Shown piece by piece: positions 17,873-26,543 of a DNA stretch of 63,348 nucleotides. The position numbers and the translations under genes are program-made. The notes under the pieces are model-generated. The model was not told the origin of the DNA and ran no database searches. It saw only the letters and a program-made list of their open reading frames with translations. The DNA lies in assembly GCA_011051655.1 (NCBI GenBank), contig DRKS01000017.1, positions 1 to 63,348 on the forward strand, in the 5' to 3' direction. The stretch is from Sedimenticola sp. Lineage in GTDB: Bacteria; Pseudomonadota; Gammaproteobacteria; Chromatiales; Chromatiaceae. Position 1 is the stretch's first letter. Each line of letters begins with the position of its first letter.

Positions 17873-18442
17873 CTATTTCCCCGCCCGCGAGACATATTCC
17901 CCCGAACGGGTGTCCACCTTGATCGCTTCACCGATCTGCACGAACAGGGGCACCCGCACCACGGCCCCCGTTTCCAGGGTGGCCGGCTTGCCGCCGCCGC
18001 CGGAGGTATCGCCCTTCAGGCCGGGATCGGTGTCGGTGACGGTGAGAATGACAAAATTGGGGGCCTCGACGATAATCGGGACCCCGTTCCACAGGGTCAC
18101 GGTGCAGATATCCTGGTCCTTCAGCCACTTGGCTGCATCACCCACGGCGGCGGCATCGGCGCTGACCTGCTCATAGGTCTCCGGATCCATGAAGTACCAG
18201 AACTCGCCGTCGTTGTAGAGGTACTGCAGATCGGTTTCGACGACGTCCGCCGCTTCCACCGATTCACCCGATTTGTAGGTGCGCTCGATGACGCGCCCGG
18301 TTTTGAGATTGCGGATCTTGACCCGGTTGAAGGCCTGGCCTTTGCCGGGCTTCACGAATTCGTTTTCAATAATGGAGCAGGGATCGCCGTCGATCATGAT
18401 CTTGAGCCCGCCCTTGAACTCATTGGTGCTATAACTTGCCAT
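17873..18442 (-). CDS. efp: Elongation factor P
   Basis: 189 residues from ATG 18442; the longer ORF to 18496 is discarded because [15 protein letters not shown] is the family N-terminus. EF-P binds between the P and E sites and relieves stalling at polyproline. The modified residue is Lys34 in VKPGKGQAF, the lysine form that EpmA/EpmB beta-lysylate. The C-terminal [16 protein letters not shown] and VPLFVQIGE are typical. It is followed by epmA and diverges from epmB, with only ~34 bases between the starts. Confidence 0.98.
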   Translation of the reverse strand: MASYSTNEFKGGLKIMIDGDPCSIIENEFVKPGKGQAFNRVKIRNLKTGRVIERTYKSGESVEAADVVETDLQYLYNDGEFWYFMDPETYEQVSADAAAVGDAAKWLKDQDICTVTLWNGVPIIVEAPNFVILTVTDTDPGLKGDTSGGGGKPATLETGAVVRVPLFVQIGEAIKVDTRSGEYVSRAGK

Positions 18443-18476
18443 GCCTTCCTCACAAAACAACCAAAATTCGGCCCAC

Positions 18477-19481
18477 ATGATACCCCGATCCGCCAACCCG
18501 TGTCAGACGCCATCCTGGCGCAGCGCCCTGGGCGACGCCTTTGTCTGCCCGGAAGCGCTCATCGACTACCTGGAACTGGACCGCTCCCTGCTGCCGGGTG
18601 CCCGCACCGCCGCTGCCCGGTTCGGGCTGCGGGTTCCGCGCACCTATGCCGCCCGCATGGAGAAGGGGAATCCCCGGGACCCCCTGCTGCTGCAGGTGCT
18701 GCCCATGGGCGCGGAGCTGGAGCATCATCCCGGTTTTGGCACGGATCCCGTGGGAGATCTCGCCGCTGTCACAAGCCCGGGCCTGCTGCACAAATACCAG
18801 GGCCGGGCCCTGCTCATCGCCACGGGGGCCTGCGCCGTCAACTGCCGCTACTGCTTCCGCCGGCATTTTCCCTATCAGGACGCAGCCGGGGGCTCTCAGC
18901 GCTGGCGGGGGGCCCTCGACTATCTCCGGCGGGAGCCCGGCATCCGGGAAATCATCCTGAGCGGCGGGGATCCGCTGATGATGGCCGACGCCAGGCTGGC
19001 CGAGCTCATCCGGGCGCTGGAGACCATCCCGCACCTTGCGCGGCTGCGTATTCACACCCGCATGCCCGTCATCGTGCCGGAGCGGGTGACAGACGGCCTG
19101 CTGGCCAGCCTGAAGAACACGCGCCTGCGGCCCGTCATCGTCATCCACTGCAATCATGCCAATGAACTGTCCGGGGAGGTCCACCGGCCCCTGCAGCGGC
19201 TGCGCGACGCGGGCGGCACGCTGTTGAACCAGTCGGTGCTGCTGAAGGGGATCAATGACAGTCCGGAGGCGCAAATCGCACTCTGCGAGTCACTGTTCGA
19301 AACCGGCGTGCTGCCCTATTACCTGCACCTGCTGGACCCCGTCCAGGGGGCGGCCCATTTTGAAGTCCGCCGGGAAGACGCCATAGAGCTGCACCAAAGG
19401 CTGCGCCGGCGACTGCCGGGCTACCTCGTGCCACGCCTGGTGCAGGAGCTGGCCGGCGCCCCGGCGAAGATGCCTCTGTAG
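18477..19481 (+). CDS. epmB: Lysine 2,3-aminomutase-like EpmB (EF-P modification)
   Basis: 334 residues from ATG 18477; a start at 18441 is open but would share bases with the efp start codon. It is a radical-SAM, PLP-dependent enzyme that makes (R)-beta-lysine for EF-P. The iron-sulfur motif is [13 protein letters not shown] (C-x3-C-x2-C), followed by [10 protein letters not shown] and [12 protein letters not shown]. The PLP lysine should lie near the C-terminus. The length matches EpmB (about 340) rather than the longer catabolic KamA. Its divergent pairing with efp-epmA supports the role. Confidence 0.94.
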   Translation: MIPRSANPCQTPSWRSALGDAFVCPEALIDYLELDRSLLPGARTAAARFGLRVPRTYAARMEKGNPRDPLLLQVLPMGAELEHHPGFGTDPVGDLAAVTSPGLLHKYQGRALLIATGACAVNCRYCFRRHFPYQDAAGGSQRWRGALDYLRREPGIREIILSGGDPLMMADARLAELIRALETIPHLARLRIHTRMPVIVPERVTDGLLASLKNTRLRPVIVIHCNHANELSGEVHRPLQRLRDAGGTLLNQSVLLKGINDSPEAQIALCESLFETGVLPYYLHLLDPVQGAAHFEVRREDAIELHQRLRRRLPGYLVPRLVQELAGAPAKMPL

Positions 19482-19608
19482 CATCCCGGGATTTCGAAAA
19501 GATCTTCCTCCTTATGGATTTACTGTAGTAATATTCGGCACTCGTTCAGCTTTCCCGCCGGATCATTCCCGGCGGGCGGCAGGGCGGGGGATCAAAGACA
19601 TAAAGGGA

Positions 19609-19614
19609 TATAAT
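19609..19614 (+). promoter_or_regulatory. Perfect -10 box before the PilZ-like gene
   Basis: TATAAT at 19609-19614, 39 bases before the start codon at 19653. No good -35 is seen 16-18 bases upstream (GGGGGATC region), so an activator may be needed. Confidence 0.4.
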
Positions 19615-19652
19615 CGACGGAGCTTTTAACGCCTGGGAAGCGCCTCAAATCA

Positions 19653-21455
19653 ATGGCCGATACACCGCAAGCAGCTCACACCGACTGGAAACCCGGCCCC
19701 GGGGATGTCCGGGGGCTTTCGGTACTCCAGGTGCCCGGGCATAGCGCGGTCCGGGACGACTCTTTCCTGCTGGACCCGGAGGAAACCAAGGCATGGATTT
19801 CAGGCCTTCCAATGGCCAACATCCAGGAAACCGCGCGCCTGGTCTTCGAGACCCTGTCTGAATTCAACCGCCAGGCCATTCCCGATGAACTCCGCGTCCA
19901 GACGGCGGAGATCTTCCGGCAGCCAATCCGCTACATCAGCGGGAATTTTGAAAAATATTACATCGACGCCGCTTTCCCCCTGTCCGCAAAAAACCACAAG
20001 ACGGTGGCGCTGAACCGGGAACTGCATGCCGAGCTGGCCATTTCATACAAAATCTTCATCCGGGACGCCCTCTTGGGCCGCAAGCGGATCAGCAGGCGGC
20101 TGCTGGCCCTCAGCATCCACCGGGCGATCGGCTGCCTGTCGGAAATACTCCTGATATCGTCCCTCGCGCATGAGCGCCCCCCCCGAAACACCTGGCGGGA
20201 AATCCATTATCTCTTCGCCCTGGCGGCAAAGAACGAGGTCCACAGGCTGCCCGTCGGGGACGCTGTCGAAAGGCCGGCGGACAACGGCTGCATCGCCGAC
20301 CTCTATAAACGGATTCTGCTGCATGCCCTGGCGCCGCTCTGTCATCTGCGCCAGCGGGAAAACCAGTCCCTCTATCACAAGCTGTTGGAGTGGACGGCTT
20401 ACGCCAGACTGAGCACCCCGGCCGCCCTGAATGACCATGGGGAACAGTTTGTCGCCCATCTTTCATCGGACCATCCGCCCCATCATCTCTCTCTCGAAAG
20501 AAACGGCTTGACCAGGCGCTGCTGCCTGCTGGACACCCGGGATCTCGTCCGGCATTTGCGGAACTTGCTGGAAGCGCCCCGGCGCCAAAAGGACAAACGC
20601 CCGGGCGCGGCCTGGCCGCCCAGGCCGCTGCTCAGGCACCTGATCAGGAACTGGAGCGGCAGACCCAGGCGGAAACACGCCCGCACCAGGCTGCATTTTG
20701 ACCTCAAGCTCGCCATTGGCATTCCCTCCGTCCATTCCCTGGTAAAGGCGCGGACCCGGAAAGACACCGCCATCCCCGCCGGCCAGCGGGGCGGACCCGG
20801 CCGCTCCCCCCATGCGCATGACTCCGGGCCTCCCCGCGACTGGAGCGATTTCCCCTCCACCCCAGCCGGGCCGCCCGGCAAGAATGCAAACAGGCGCAGT
20901 CACTTCCCCGCACCCAGCGCGGAAACGACGCTGAAGGACAACGTCCACGCCCCCTGGGCCGGGGCGGCGCCCCGCAACGGTATCCGCATATTCGAATGCA
21001 AAACCAGCAATGAGAGCGCGGGCGGTTATTGCATCGACTGGGAAGGCGCCGATGTCCCAAAAATCAAGCCCGGGGAACTCATCGGCATCCAGTCGGCTGG
21101 CAACGACCGCCAGTTCGGCATTGGAACCACCCGATGGATAAAGGCCGCGCAGGGGCAAAAACTGCAGTTGGGAATGCAACTGCTCGCGCCCCATTCCCTT
21201 GCCGTTCAGACCCGCCTGGACGCCGGCGATTGCGATAACACGGCGGGCATCCACGACTGCCTGCTGGTGCCGGAGGCGAAGGCGATGAACACCCCCCTCA
21301 GCCTCATCGCCCCGGCCCACTCCTATCGTGAAGGCGACATCATCTGGATCAGCACCGGCAGCAGCGAACGCCGGGTCCGCCTCGCCCAGGCGCTGGAGAG
21401 CACCCCCGCCTTCACCCAGTACCAGATCGCCCGCCATTCCCCGCATCCCCGCTGA
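19653..21455 (+). CDS. PilZ-like c-di-GMP effector candidate (paralogue 1)
   Basis: 600 residues, soluble, with no signal or membrane segment. An all-helical N-terminal domain (about 45-300) shares patterns with the protein at 58998-60656: an F-E-x-L-x3-N-R stretch, a YK-x3-A-L region and FKRILL-like YKRILLHAL. The C-terminal part holds a divergent PilZ domain, with a basic R-x3-R stretch (RKHARTRLHFDL, about 343-354) and the [DN]-x-S-x2-G motif as NESAGG (about 453). Between them is a Pro/Arg-rich insertion of roughly 80 residues, absent from the paralogue. PilZ domains bind c-di-GMP; the output of this family is unknown to me. The EAL-like gene follows closely. Confidence 0.7.
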   Translation: MADTPQAAHTDWKPGPGDVRGLSVLQVPGHSAVRDDSFLLDPEETKAWISGLPMANIQETARLVFETLSEFNRQAIPDELRVQTAEIFRQPIRYISGNFEKYYIDAAFPLSAKNHKTVALNRELHAELAISYKIFIRDALLGRKRISRRLLALSIHRAIGCLSEILLISSLAHERPPRNTWREIHYLFALAAKNEVHRLPVGDAVERPADNGCIADLYKRILLHALAPLCHLRQRENQSLYHKLLEWTAYARLSTPAALNDHGEQFVAHLSSDHPPHHLSLERNGLTRRCCLLDTRDLVRHLRNLLEAPRRQKDKRPGAAWPPRPLLRHLIRNWSGRPRRKHARTRLHFDLKLAIGIPSVHSLVKARTRKDTAIPAGQRGGPGRSPHAHDSGPPRDWSDFPSTPAGPPGKNANRRSHFPAPSAETTLKDNVHAPWAGAAPRNGIRIFECKTSNESAGGYCIDWEGADVPKIKPGELIGIQSAGNDRQFGIGTTRWIKAAQGQKLQLGMQLLAPHSLAVQTRLDAGDCDNTAGIHDCLLVPEAKAMNTPLSLIAPAHSYREGDIIWISTGSSERRVRLAQALESTPAFTQYQIARHSPHPR

Positions 21456-21630
21456 GCGAAGCCAGCGCAGGATTGCATTGGCATATCACCAACCCTGCCC
21501 AGATGCCGGATTCATCCATCAAGCTGCTCCCCGCCGGCTCGTCACGGGACGATATGGAGACCGGCACCGGCGGCCTTCGAAACGCCGGCATGGCGGGGGA
21601 ACCGGCATCCGGAAACCCGGCTCACATGCC

Positions 21631-22353
21631 TTGAAAGAGGGCCGCATACGCCTGCTGTTCCAGCCCGTGGTGAGCCTCCGGGGAGACTCAAGTGAAAACT
21701 ATGCGGTCATGGCGCGGCTGCTGGATCAAAACGATCGCGAGATCCCTCCCGGCCGTTTTCCCGAAGGGGCGGAACAAAGGGGCCAAATGGCCGGGATCGA
21801 CCGCCGGATCATAAAGCGCGCCATTCGGGAATTGGGCCGGCAGCGCAAGGAAGGACGCAAGATCAACTTTTTCATCGGCATCTGCGGCGACAGCATCACC
21901 GATCCGGCGACACTGCTGACGATCTGCGACAGCATGCGGGACGCGCAGGTCAAGGGGGCCTGGCTCACATTCCGGATTCGCGACACTGATTTGCGCATCC
22001 ACCCCCGGGAAGCCAAGAGACTCATGGCGGGCCTGAAAAAGATCAAATGCCGAATCGCCCTCACCCACTTCGGCCTGGCGCCAAGGCCCGGGGCCGTGCT
22101 TGAGCATCTGCCGTTTGACTTCATCGAACTGGACCCATCCTTCACCCGGGAGCTGGCGGCGGTTCAGGAAAAACAGGAGGCCCTCGGCGCCATCAGTCGA
22201 ATGATCCGGGAACGCGGCCTCAGGACCATCGCCACCGCCGTCGAGGACGCCAACAGCCTGGCGGTGCTCTGGACCGCCGGGGTCGACTACGTCCAGGGCC
22301 ACTTCCTGCAGGGGCCGACCGGCAGCATCAGTTGCGATTCCGCCGGCGGCTAG
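21631..22353 (+). CDS. Degenerate EAL-domain protein, start uncertain
   Basis: A single EAL-like domain beginning GRIRLLFQPVVSLRGD. Key metal ligands appear lost: the EAL glutamate position reads NYAVMARLL, the asparagine position reads FFIGICGDS, and the DDFG-type aspartate reads THFGLAP. The KLD lysine reads FIELDPSF. It should therefore not hydrolyse c-di-GMP; it may bind it (FimX-like) or be decaying. The start is unresolved: a TTG at 21631 gives the bare domain; the same frame opens from an ATG at 21328 inside the preceding gene. Another frame has an ATG at 21503 that runs to a stop at 21631, which may mean a frameshift has cut off an N-terminal part. Confidence 0.6.
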   Translation: MKEGRIRLLFQPVVSLRGDSSENYAVMARLLDQNDREIPPGRFPEGAEQRGQMAGIDRRIIKRAIRELGRQRKEGRKINFFIGICGDSITDPATLLTICDSMRDAQVKGAWLTFRIRDTDLRIHPREAKRLMAGLKKIKCRIALTHFGLAPRPGAVLEHLPFDFIELDPSFTRELAAVQEKQEALGAISRMIRERGLRTIATAVEDANSLAVLWTAGVDYVQGHFLQGPTGSISCDSAGG

Positions 22354-22396
22354 TACTTCATCAATTTTATAAATTAGGATTGGTAAAAGATAAATA

Positions 22397-22498
22397 TTAA
22401 CCGCAGAGGGCGCAGAGATTCGCAGAGGTTTTTATTTATTATCAATAAGCTGGCTAGCATTTCATTTCTCTGCGCACCTCTGCGTCCTCTGCGGTTAA
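22397..22498. repeat. Inverted repeat with CGCAGAG motifs
   Basis: Two ~31-base imperfect inverted arms, starting TTAACCGCAGAGGGCGCAGA (from 22397) and ending CGTCCTCTGCGGTTAA (to 22498), are separated by ~40 AT-rich bases. It fills most of the gap between the EAL gene and the convergent 5'-nucleotidase. Similar CGCAGAGG-containing palindromes are common intergenic repeats in proteobacteria. It could act as a bidirectional transcription block. Confidence 0.85.
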
Positions 22499-22535
22499 AT
22501 GTTTTTGTATCCTAAATTATCAGGTTGACAGAGTA

Positions 22536-23450
22536 CTAGTCATTGGCCACCCCGTGGGGCACATGCCCGGTAGGCACATGCCGGCGGGCGGATTCACAGT
22601 GCCCCTTCTGGTCGTCGAAAAAGATATCGGCCCCGAAGGCGCTGAGAAATTCCCCCTTGTCCATGCCCCCGAGAAACAAGGCCTCATCGATACGGATATT
22701 CCAGGCCCGCAGGGTCCGGATGACCCGTTCATGGGCGGGGGCGGCCCGGGCCGTAATCAGGGCCGTGCGAATCGGCGAGGCATCCGCCGGCGCCGATGCC
22801 TGCATGCGGTGCAGAACCGCCAGGAACTCCTTGAACGGCCCGCCCGTCAGCGGCGTATGCGCCGATGCCTTTTCACTGGAGGAAAAGGCATCCAGTCCCT
22901 CCGCCTTATAGACCCGCTCGGCCTCATCGGAAAACAACACCGCATCCCCGTCGAAGGCGATCCGCAGTTGATTCGAGCTGGTGGCCGTCTTACCGGCGGC
23001 GGGCATGGCCGGCAGTATGGTGGCGGCCGCGAGCCCCGACTCCAGGGCCCGGTGAACGTCGGAGGGATTGGCGGACAGGAAGAGATGCGCCCCCATGGCC
23101 TTGGCATAGGGATAGGTGCTGCTGCCACCGGTGAAGGCCGCCCGGATGATCCCCAGTTCATGGTGCTGAATCGAGTTGAAGATCCGCAGGCCGGTATCCG
23201 CGCTGTTGCGCGACAGCAGGATGACCTCCACCGAGGCCGTCCCGGCCAGTTCGGTATTCAACCTGAGCAGCTTGCGGACCAGGGGGAAGGCCACGCCGGG
23301 CTTGAGGATATCCTCTTCGTGGGAAATCTGATATTCACAATAGGCGTCAATGCCCTGGTTTTCGAAAATCTCATGAGACTCATCCAGATCGAACAGGGCT
23401 CTGGAAGATATGGCGACCACCAGCCGGGCTTCGCCTTCCGTCTTGGTCAT
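22536..23450 (-). CDS. Cytosolic 5'-nucleotidase (5-nucleotidase family)
   Basis: 304 residues from ATG 23450; the longer ORF adds a non-conserved tail through a repeat. It is recognised as the bacterial member of the cytosolic IA-type 5'-nucleotidase family: VVAISSRALFDLDESHEIFE near the start, LLSRNSADTGLRIFNSI, FTGGSSTYPYAKAM, then the HAD-like DGD in IAFDGDAVLFSDEAE and FFDDQKGH near the C-terminus. It would dephosphorylate nucleoside monophosphates. It lies downstream of two signalling genes in the same direction with ~118 bases between, so it may be separately expressed. Confidence 0.85.
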   Translation of the reverse strand: MTKTEGEARLVVAISSRALFDLDESHEIFENQGIDAYCEYQISHEEDILKPGVAFPLVRKLLRLNTELAGTASVEVILLSRNSADTGLRIFNSIQHHELGIIRAAFTGGSSTYPYAKAMGAHLFLSANPSDVHRALESGLAAATILPAMPAAGKTATSSNQLRIAFDGDAVLFSDEAERVYKAEGLDAFSSSEKASAHTPLTGGPFKEFLAVLHRMQASAPADASPIRTALITARAAPAHERVIRTLRAWNIRIDEALFLGGMDKGEFLSAFGADIFFDDQKGHCESARRHVPTGHVPHGVAND

Positions 23451-23502
23451 GGGCTCTGGTACTCCGTCAAACCGGGTGAAGACAAACTCCGCACAACAAA
23501 CA

Positions 23503-23535
23503 GACCTCCCCTTTGGCAAAGGGGGATTTTAATAC
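23503..23535. repeat. Small REP-like hairpin
   Basis: A CCCCTTT/AAAGGGG stem (23508-23514 with 23518-23524) with a three-base loop, followed by GATTTTAAT. A related palindrome occurs at 42911-42929. It lies between the GGDEF and 5'-nucleotidase genes. Confidence 0.7.
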
Positions 23536-23568
23536 AAACAAACAGAGTTATTGGGAGTTACAACAATA

Positions 23569-24780
23569 TCAGGCAACATCCCCTGTTGCATATTGTTCCT
23601 TGTAGAAGAGGCGGCGGTTACGCCCGTCACGCTTGCACTGGTACATGGCCTCGTCGGCCTCGGCATAGAGGACATCCAGCAACGCCTCGAGGTCATCTCC
23701 TTCCCGGCCGCAACGGGCGGTCATGCCGATACTTACGGTGATCTCCATGTCATCCGGCCCATCCCCGATATCCAGCAACCGGATATCCTGCTGAATGCGG
23801 TCCGCCAGCAGATCGGCCTTCTCCGGCTTGGTATCGAGCAGCACGATCGCGAACTCCTCCCCCCCAAGCCGCGCCACCAGGTCCCCGGCGCGTATCTTGG
23901 CCTGCAGCACCGATGCGATTTTGCGCAATACCCCGTCACCCACCACATGCCCCCATCTGTCGTTGATCCTCTTGAAGTGATCGACGTCCAGCACCAGCAT
24001 GGTGAAGGGCAGATCGTGGCGAATGGCATGGGCCAGCAGCGACTCGGCCTCGGAAAAAAAGTACCGGCGATTATACAATTCCGTCAATTCGTCTATGGTG
24101 GAAAGCTTCTCGTAGCGGCGCTTGAGCTCATCGGATTCCTTCAGGGCCTGTTCCAGCTCGCGCACCCTGGCGGACACCTCGTTATCCCGCTTGCGCAGCA
24201 ATCTGCCGATATGCAGCATCTGCCCCAGCATGCTGCAAAACAACAGCAACATGTGCTGGTGCCAGGGCTCGAAATGTTCCGGTATGGGATGGGAGACATT
24301 GAGTACGCCGATGACCTCTTCGCCACAGCAGATGGGCACGGATATCAATGACCCCACGGCATGGGCATCCCCGGCATCCGCAAAAGGCTTGAAACGCTCA
24401 TCGGTATGGCAGTTCCGGCAGTACTGGAGCTGCCTGGTTTCACAGGCAATCCCCACCATGCCCTCACCACGGCCAAAACGCATGCTGTCATCATGGGAGC
24501 CGGACCAGACTTTTATCCCGTTCCGGCCTGCCGCCAGTTCCTCATCGAACCTGGTGCCCGCGGCGCAATACAAATCATCACCTTCACGCAGGAACACGGA
24601 ACATGACTCGAGATCCTGGTGCCGGGTCAATGCGGTCAGGGCTTCTTCAAGGACCTCGGGCTCAGTCAGATTTTCAATATCGGCGAGAGTAAGAGTGCGC
24701 AGCGCCGACAATGCATCCACCAGCGAGACGAGGCGGTCCCGCAATTCCATGTTAGCCGTGGCACCCAGGTATGAACGCAT
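23569..24780 (-). CDS. GAF-GGDEF diguanylate cyclase
   Basis: 403 residues. A GAF domain (about 40-190) has a GVLNVSHP strand and a cysteine/histidine-rich patch (QLQYCRNCHTDERF, about 118-131) that might bind a metal or sense redox; that is inference. A coiled coil (about 200-235) leads to a GGDEF domain with intact active site RLGGEEFAIVL and an I-site RxxD (RAGD) five residues upstream, so it should make c-di-GMP with product inhibition. It sits 19 bases after the HDOD gene, probably in one operon. Confidence 0.93.
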   Translation of the reverse strand: MRSYLGATANMELRDRLVSLVDALSALRTLTLADIENLTEPEVLEEALTALTRHQDLESCSVFLREGDDLYCAAGTRFDEELAAGRNGIKVWSGSHDDSMRFGRGEGMVGIACETRQLQYCRNCHTDERFKPFADAGDAHAVGSLISVPICCGEEVIGVLNVSHPIPEHFEPWHQHMLLLFCSMLGQMLHIGRLLRKRDNEVSARVRELEQALKESDELKRRYEKLSTIDELTELYNRRYFFSEAESLLAHAIRHDLPFTMLVLDVDHFKRINDRWGHVVGDGVLRKIASVLQAKIRAGDLVARLGGEEFAIVLLDTKPEKADLLADRIQQDIRLLDIGDGPDDMEITVSIGMTARCGREGDDLEALLDVLYAEADEAMYQCKRDGRNRRLFYKEQYATGDVA

Positions 24781-24799
24781 GGATAATCTCTACCCCATA

Positions 24800-25669
24800 T
24801 CAGCCCAACATGCGTGACAACGCCTGAAGCTCCTCCCATTGATGGAAAAACGCTTCCTCCACGTCGGCGAGCATCTGTTTGTCCAGGCCCTGCAACCGGC
24901 ACAGCGCCTCATCATCCTGCAAGCCGTTCCCCTCCCCCGCCAGATAGCGCCGCACCCAATGGGCGGCGCGGCTGACAATCACAACCTCGTTCTGAAAGGG
25001 GCCGCTATAGTCATCCCGGTTCAGGCTGCCAATGGCATGGACCACGATTTCGGGCAAATGCCATCGGTGAGACAGCCACTCCCCCGCTTCGATATGGTCT
25101 ATACCGATATGCTCACGCTCCAGCATCAAGACATCGGCATCGGGCGCCTCTTTTGCCTCGGCCAGGGCCGCCGACAAGGGGGCGGGAAAGACATAGGCCA
25201 AGACCAGCAGGCCCAGGTTGTGCATCAGCCCGCAAAGATACAGGCTGTCCGGATCGGGCCCGGGCTCCGGTTTCGCCTTGAGCGCGAGCATGCGCGACAG
25301 AACGGCGCATCCAAGGGCATGACGCCAGTAATCCTCCAGATCGAATGCCTTGCAATCCCCGGTCTTGAAGCTGCCGCACATGGCCATACTCAGGGCCAGG
25401 CTTTTCACCATGTTGAGCCCCAGCACCCGGATAATGGCCTCCCGCACCGTTGTGACCGGCTGGGCGCTGGCGAAATAGGCCGCGTTGGCCAAACCCAGAA
25501 TGCGGGCGGACAGGCCCGGATCCCGCCCGATGATGCCGGCGATCTCATCGATCTCCGCATCGGGGTTCGCTGTCACTTCCAACAGGCGGTTTGCGGTAAC
25601 GGATAACGGCGGCAAGTGCTTGACCTCTAGAATCTTGCGCCGGAACACAGCCTGGGTAGCCAAAGACAT
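24800..25669 (-). CDS. HDOD-domain signalling protein
   Basis: 289 residues made almost entirely of one HDOD domain: LPPLSVTANRLLEVTANPD, GIIGRDPGLSARILGLANAAYF and AIIRVLGLNMVKSLALSMAM. HDOD domains resemble HD phosphohydrolases but lack the catalytic metal residues and act as scaffolds in signalling. It is the first gene of a leftward pair with the GAF-GGDEF enzyme and diverges from nrtR, sharing a 155-base intergenic region. A link to control of the cyclase is inferred from position only. Confidence 0.9.
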   Translation of the reverse strand: MSLATQAVFRRKILEVKHLPPLSVTANRLLEVTANPDAEIDEIAGIIGRDPGLSARILGLANAAYFASAQPVTTVREAIIRVLGLNMVKSLALSMAMCGSFKTGDCKAFDLEDYWRHALGCAVLSRMLALKAKPEPGPDPDSLYLCGLMHNLGLLVLAYVFPAPLSAALAEAKEAPDADVLMLEREHIGIDHIEAGEWLSHRWHLPEIVVHAIGSLNRDDYSGPFQNEVVIVSRAAHWVRRYLAGEGNGLQDDEALCRLQGLDKQMLADVEEAFFHQWEELQALSRMLG

Positions 25670-25790
25670 TATTGCATCCTGTATTATTGGGTCTTGCTTA
25701 ATCCACTTTCAGCCATTAGATGATCGGCTCCGCCAGCCAATCCTTTAGTCCCGCCGGCGGATATCGGGCCAGTTCCCGCCTCTCAGGCAA

Positions 25791-25819
25791 TTGACATCGT
25801 GTAAATTTCACACTATGGT
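25791..25819 (+). promoter_or_regulatory. nrtR-nadA promoter
   Basis: A perfect TTGACA (25791-25796) and TATGGT (25814-25819) are spaced by 17 bases. The expected transcription start (about 25826) coincides with the GTG start codon of nrtR, which suggests a leaderless mRNA. Both operator halves overlap this promoter. Confidence 0.7.
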
Positions 25820-25837
25820 TTGGTGTGAAATTTACAC
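25799..25837. promoter_or_regulatory. Paired inverted operator, probable NrtR site
   Basis: GTGTAAATTTCACAC (25799-25813) is repeated as its exact reverse complement GTGTGAAATTTACAC (25823-25837), with nine bases between. Each half is itself a near-palindrome. The pair covers the -35/-10 spacer and the start codon of nrtR, an ideal site for autorepression. NrtR proteins bind about 20-base palindromes with GT/AC ends upstream of NAD synthesis genes; the exact consensus for this lineage is not known to me. Confidence 0.75.
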
Positions 25838-26526
25838 TTAGCTCGAAGCAATTGGCCGCCCAGTACTGTTATCCATATCCCCACCCCGCGGTAACCACGG
25901 ATATAGCGGTATTCACCATCCTGGACCAACAGCTCAAGTTGTTGCTGGTGCACCGCGGCGCACCTCCCTTTCAGGGCATGTGGGCGCTGCCCGGCGGATT
26001 TCTCGACATCGGCGAGGATCTGGAGGCCTGCGCCAAGCGGGAACTGGAAGAAGAGACGGGGATAAGCGGCATCTACCTGGAGCAGCTCTATACCTTTGGC
26101 GCACCGGACCGCGACCCCCGCGAACGCGTCATCAGCGTCACCTACTATGCCCTGACGCCTTCGGACCGGTTGCAACTCAAGGCCGCCAGCGACGCCATGG
26201 ATGCGGCCTGGTTTGCCCTGGACAACATGCCGCCCCTGGCATTCGATCACCAGGAAATCATCACCCTGGCGCATCGGCGGCTGGCGGCCAAGCTGGGCTA
26301 TTCCACCATCGCCTTTCAATTTATGCCGGAAACCTTTACCTTGAGCGAACTGCAAACCGTTTATGAAATAGTGCTCAACAAGAAGCTGGACAAGCGAAAT
26401 TTCCGCAAGTGGATCCTGGCGCTGGATCAGATTGAAGAAACCGGCGAACTGCGCCGGAGCGGAAACCATCGTCCGGCCCGCATTTACCAGCTGAAAAACC
26501 CGGCGCGGGTCGAAATCATCAAATAG
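25825..26526 (+). CDS. nrtR: NrtR-type Nudix transcriptional regulator of NAD synthesis
   Basis: 233 residues. A Nudix-like domain (about 20-150) has a Nudix box [24 protein letters not shown]; a winged-helix domain follows (about 160-225, [22 protein letters not shown], typical of NrtR). NrtR represses NAD biosynthesis genes and responds to ADP-ribose. The Nudix box here is close to complete, so residual hydrolase activity cannot be excluded. The GTG at 25825 is the first in-frame start after a stop and lies inside the operator, with no Shine-Dalgarno. nadA follows 17 bases after the stop. Confidence 0.9.
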   Translation: MKFTLSSKQLAAQYCYPYPHPAVTTDIAVFTILDQQLKLLLVHRGAPPFQGMWALPGGFLDIGEDLEACAKRELEEETGISGIYLEQLYTFGAPDRDPRERVISVTYYALTPSDRLQLKAASDAMDAAWFALDNMPPLAFDHQEIITLAHRRLAAKLGYSTIAFQFMPETFTLSELQTVYEIVLNKKLDKRNFRKWILALDQIEETGELRRSGNHRPARIYQLKNPARVEIIK

Positions 26527-26543
26527 GCACGAAGAGAACCCCC

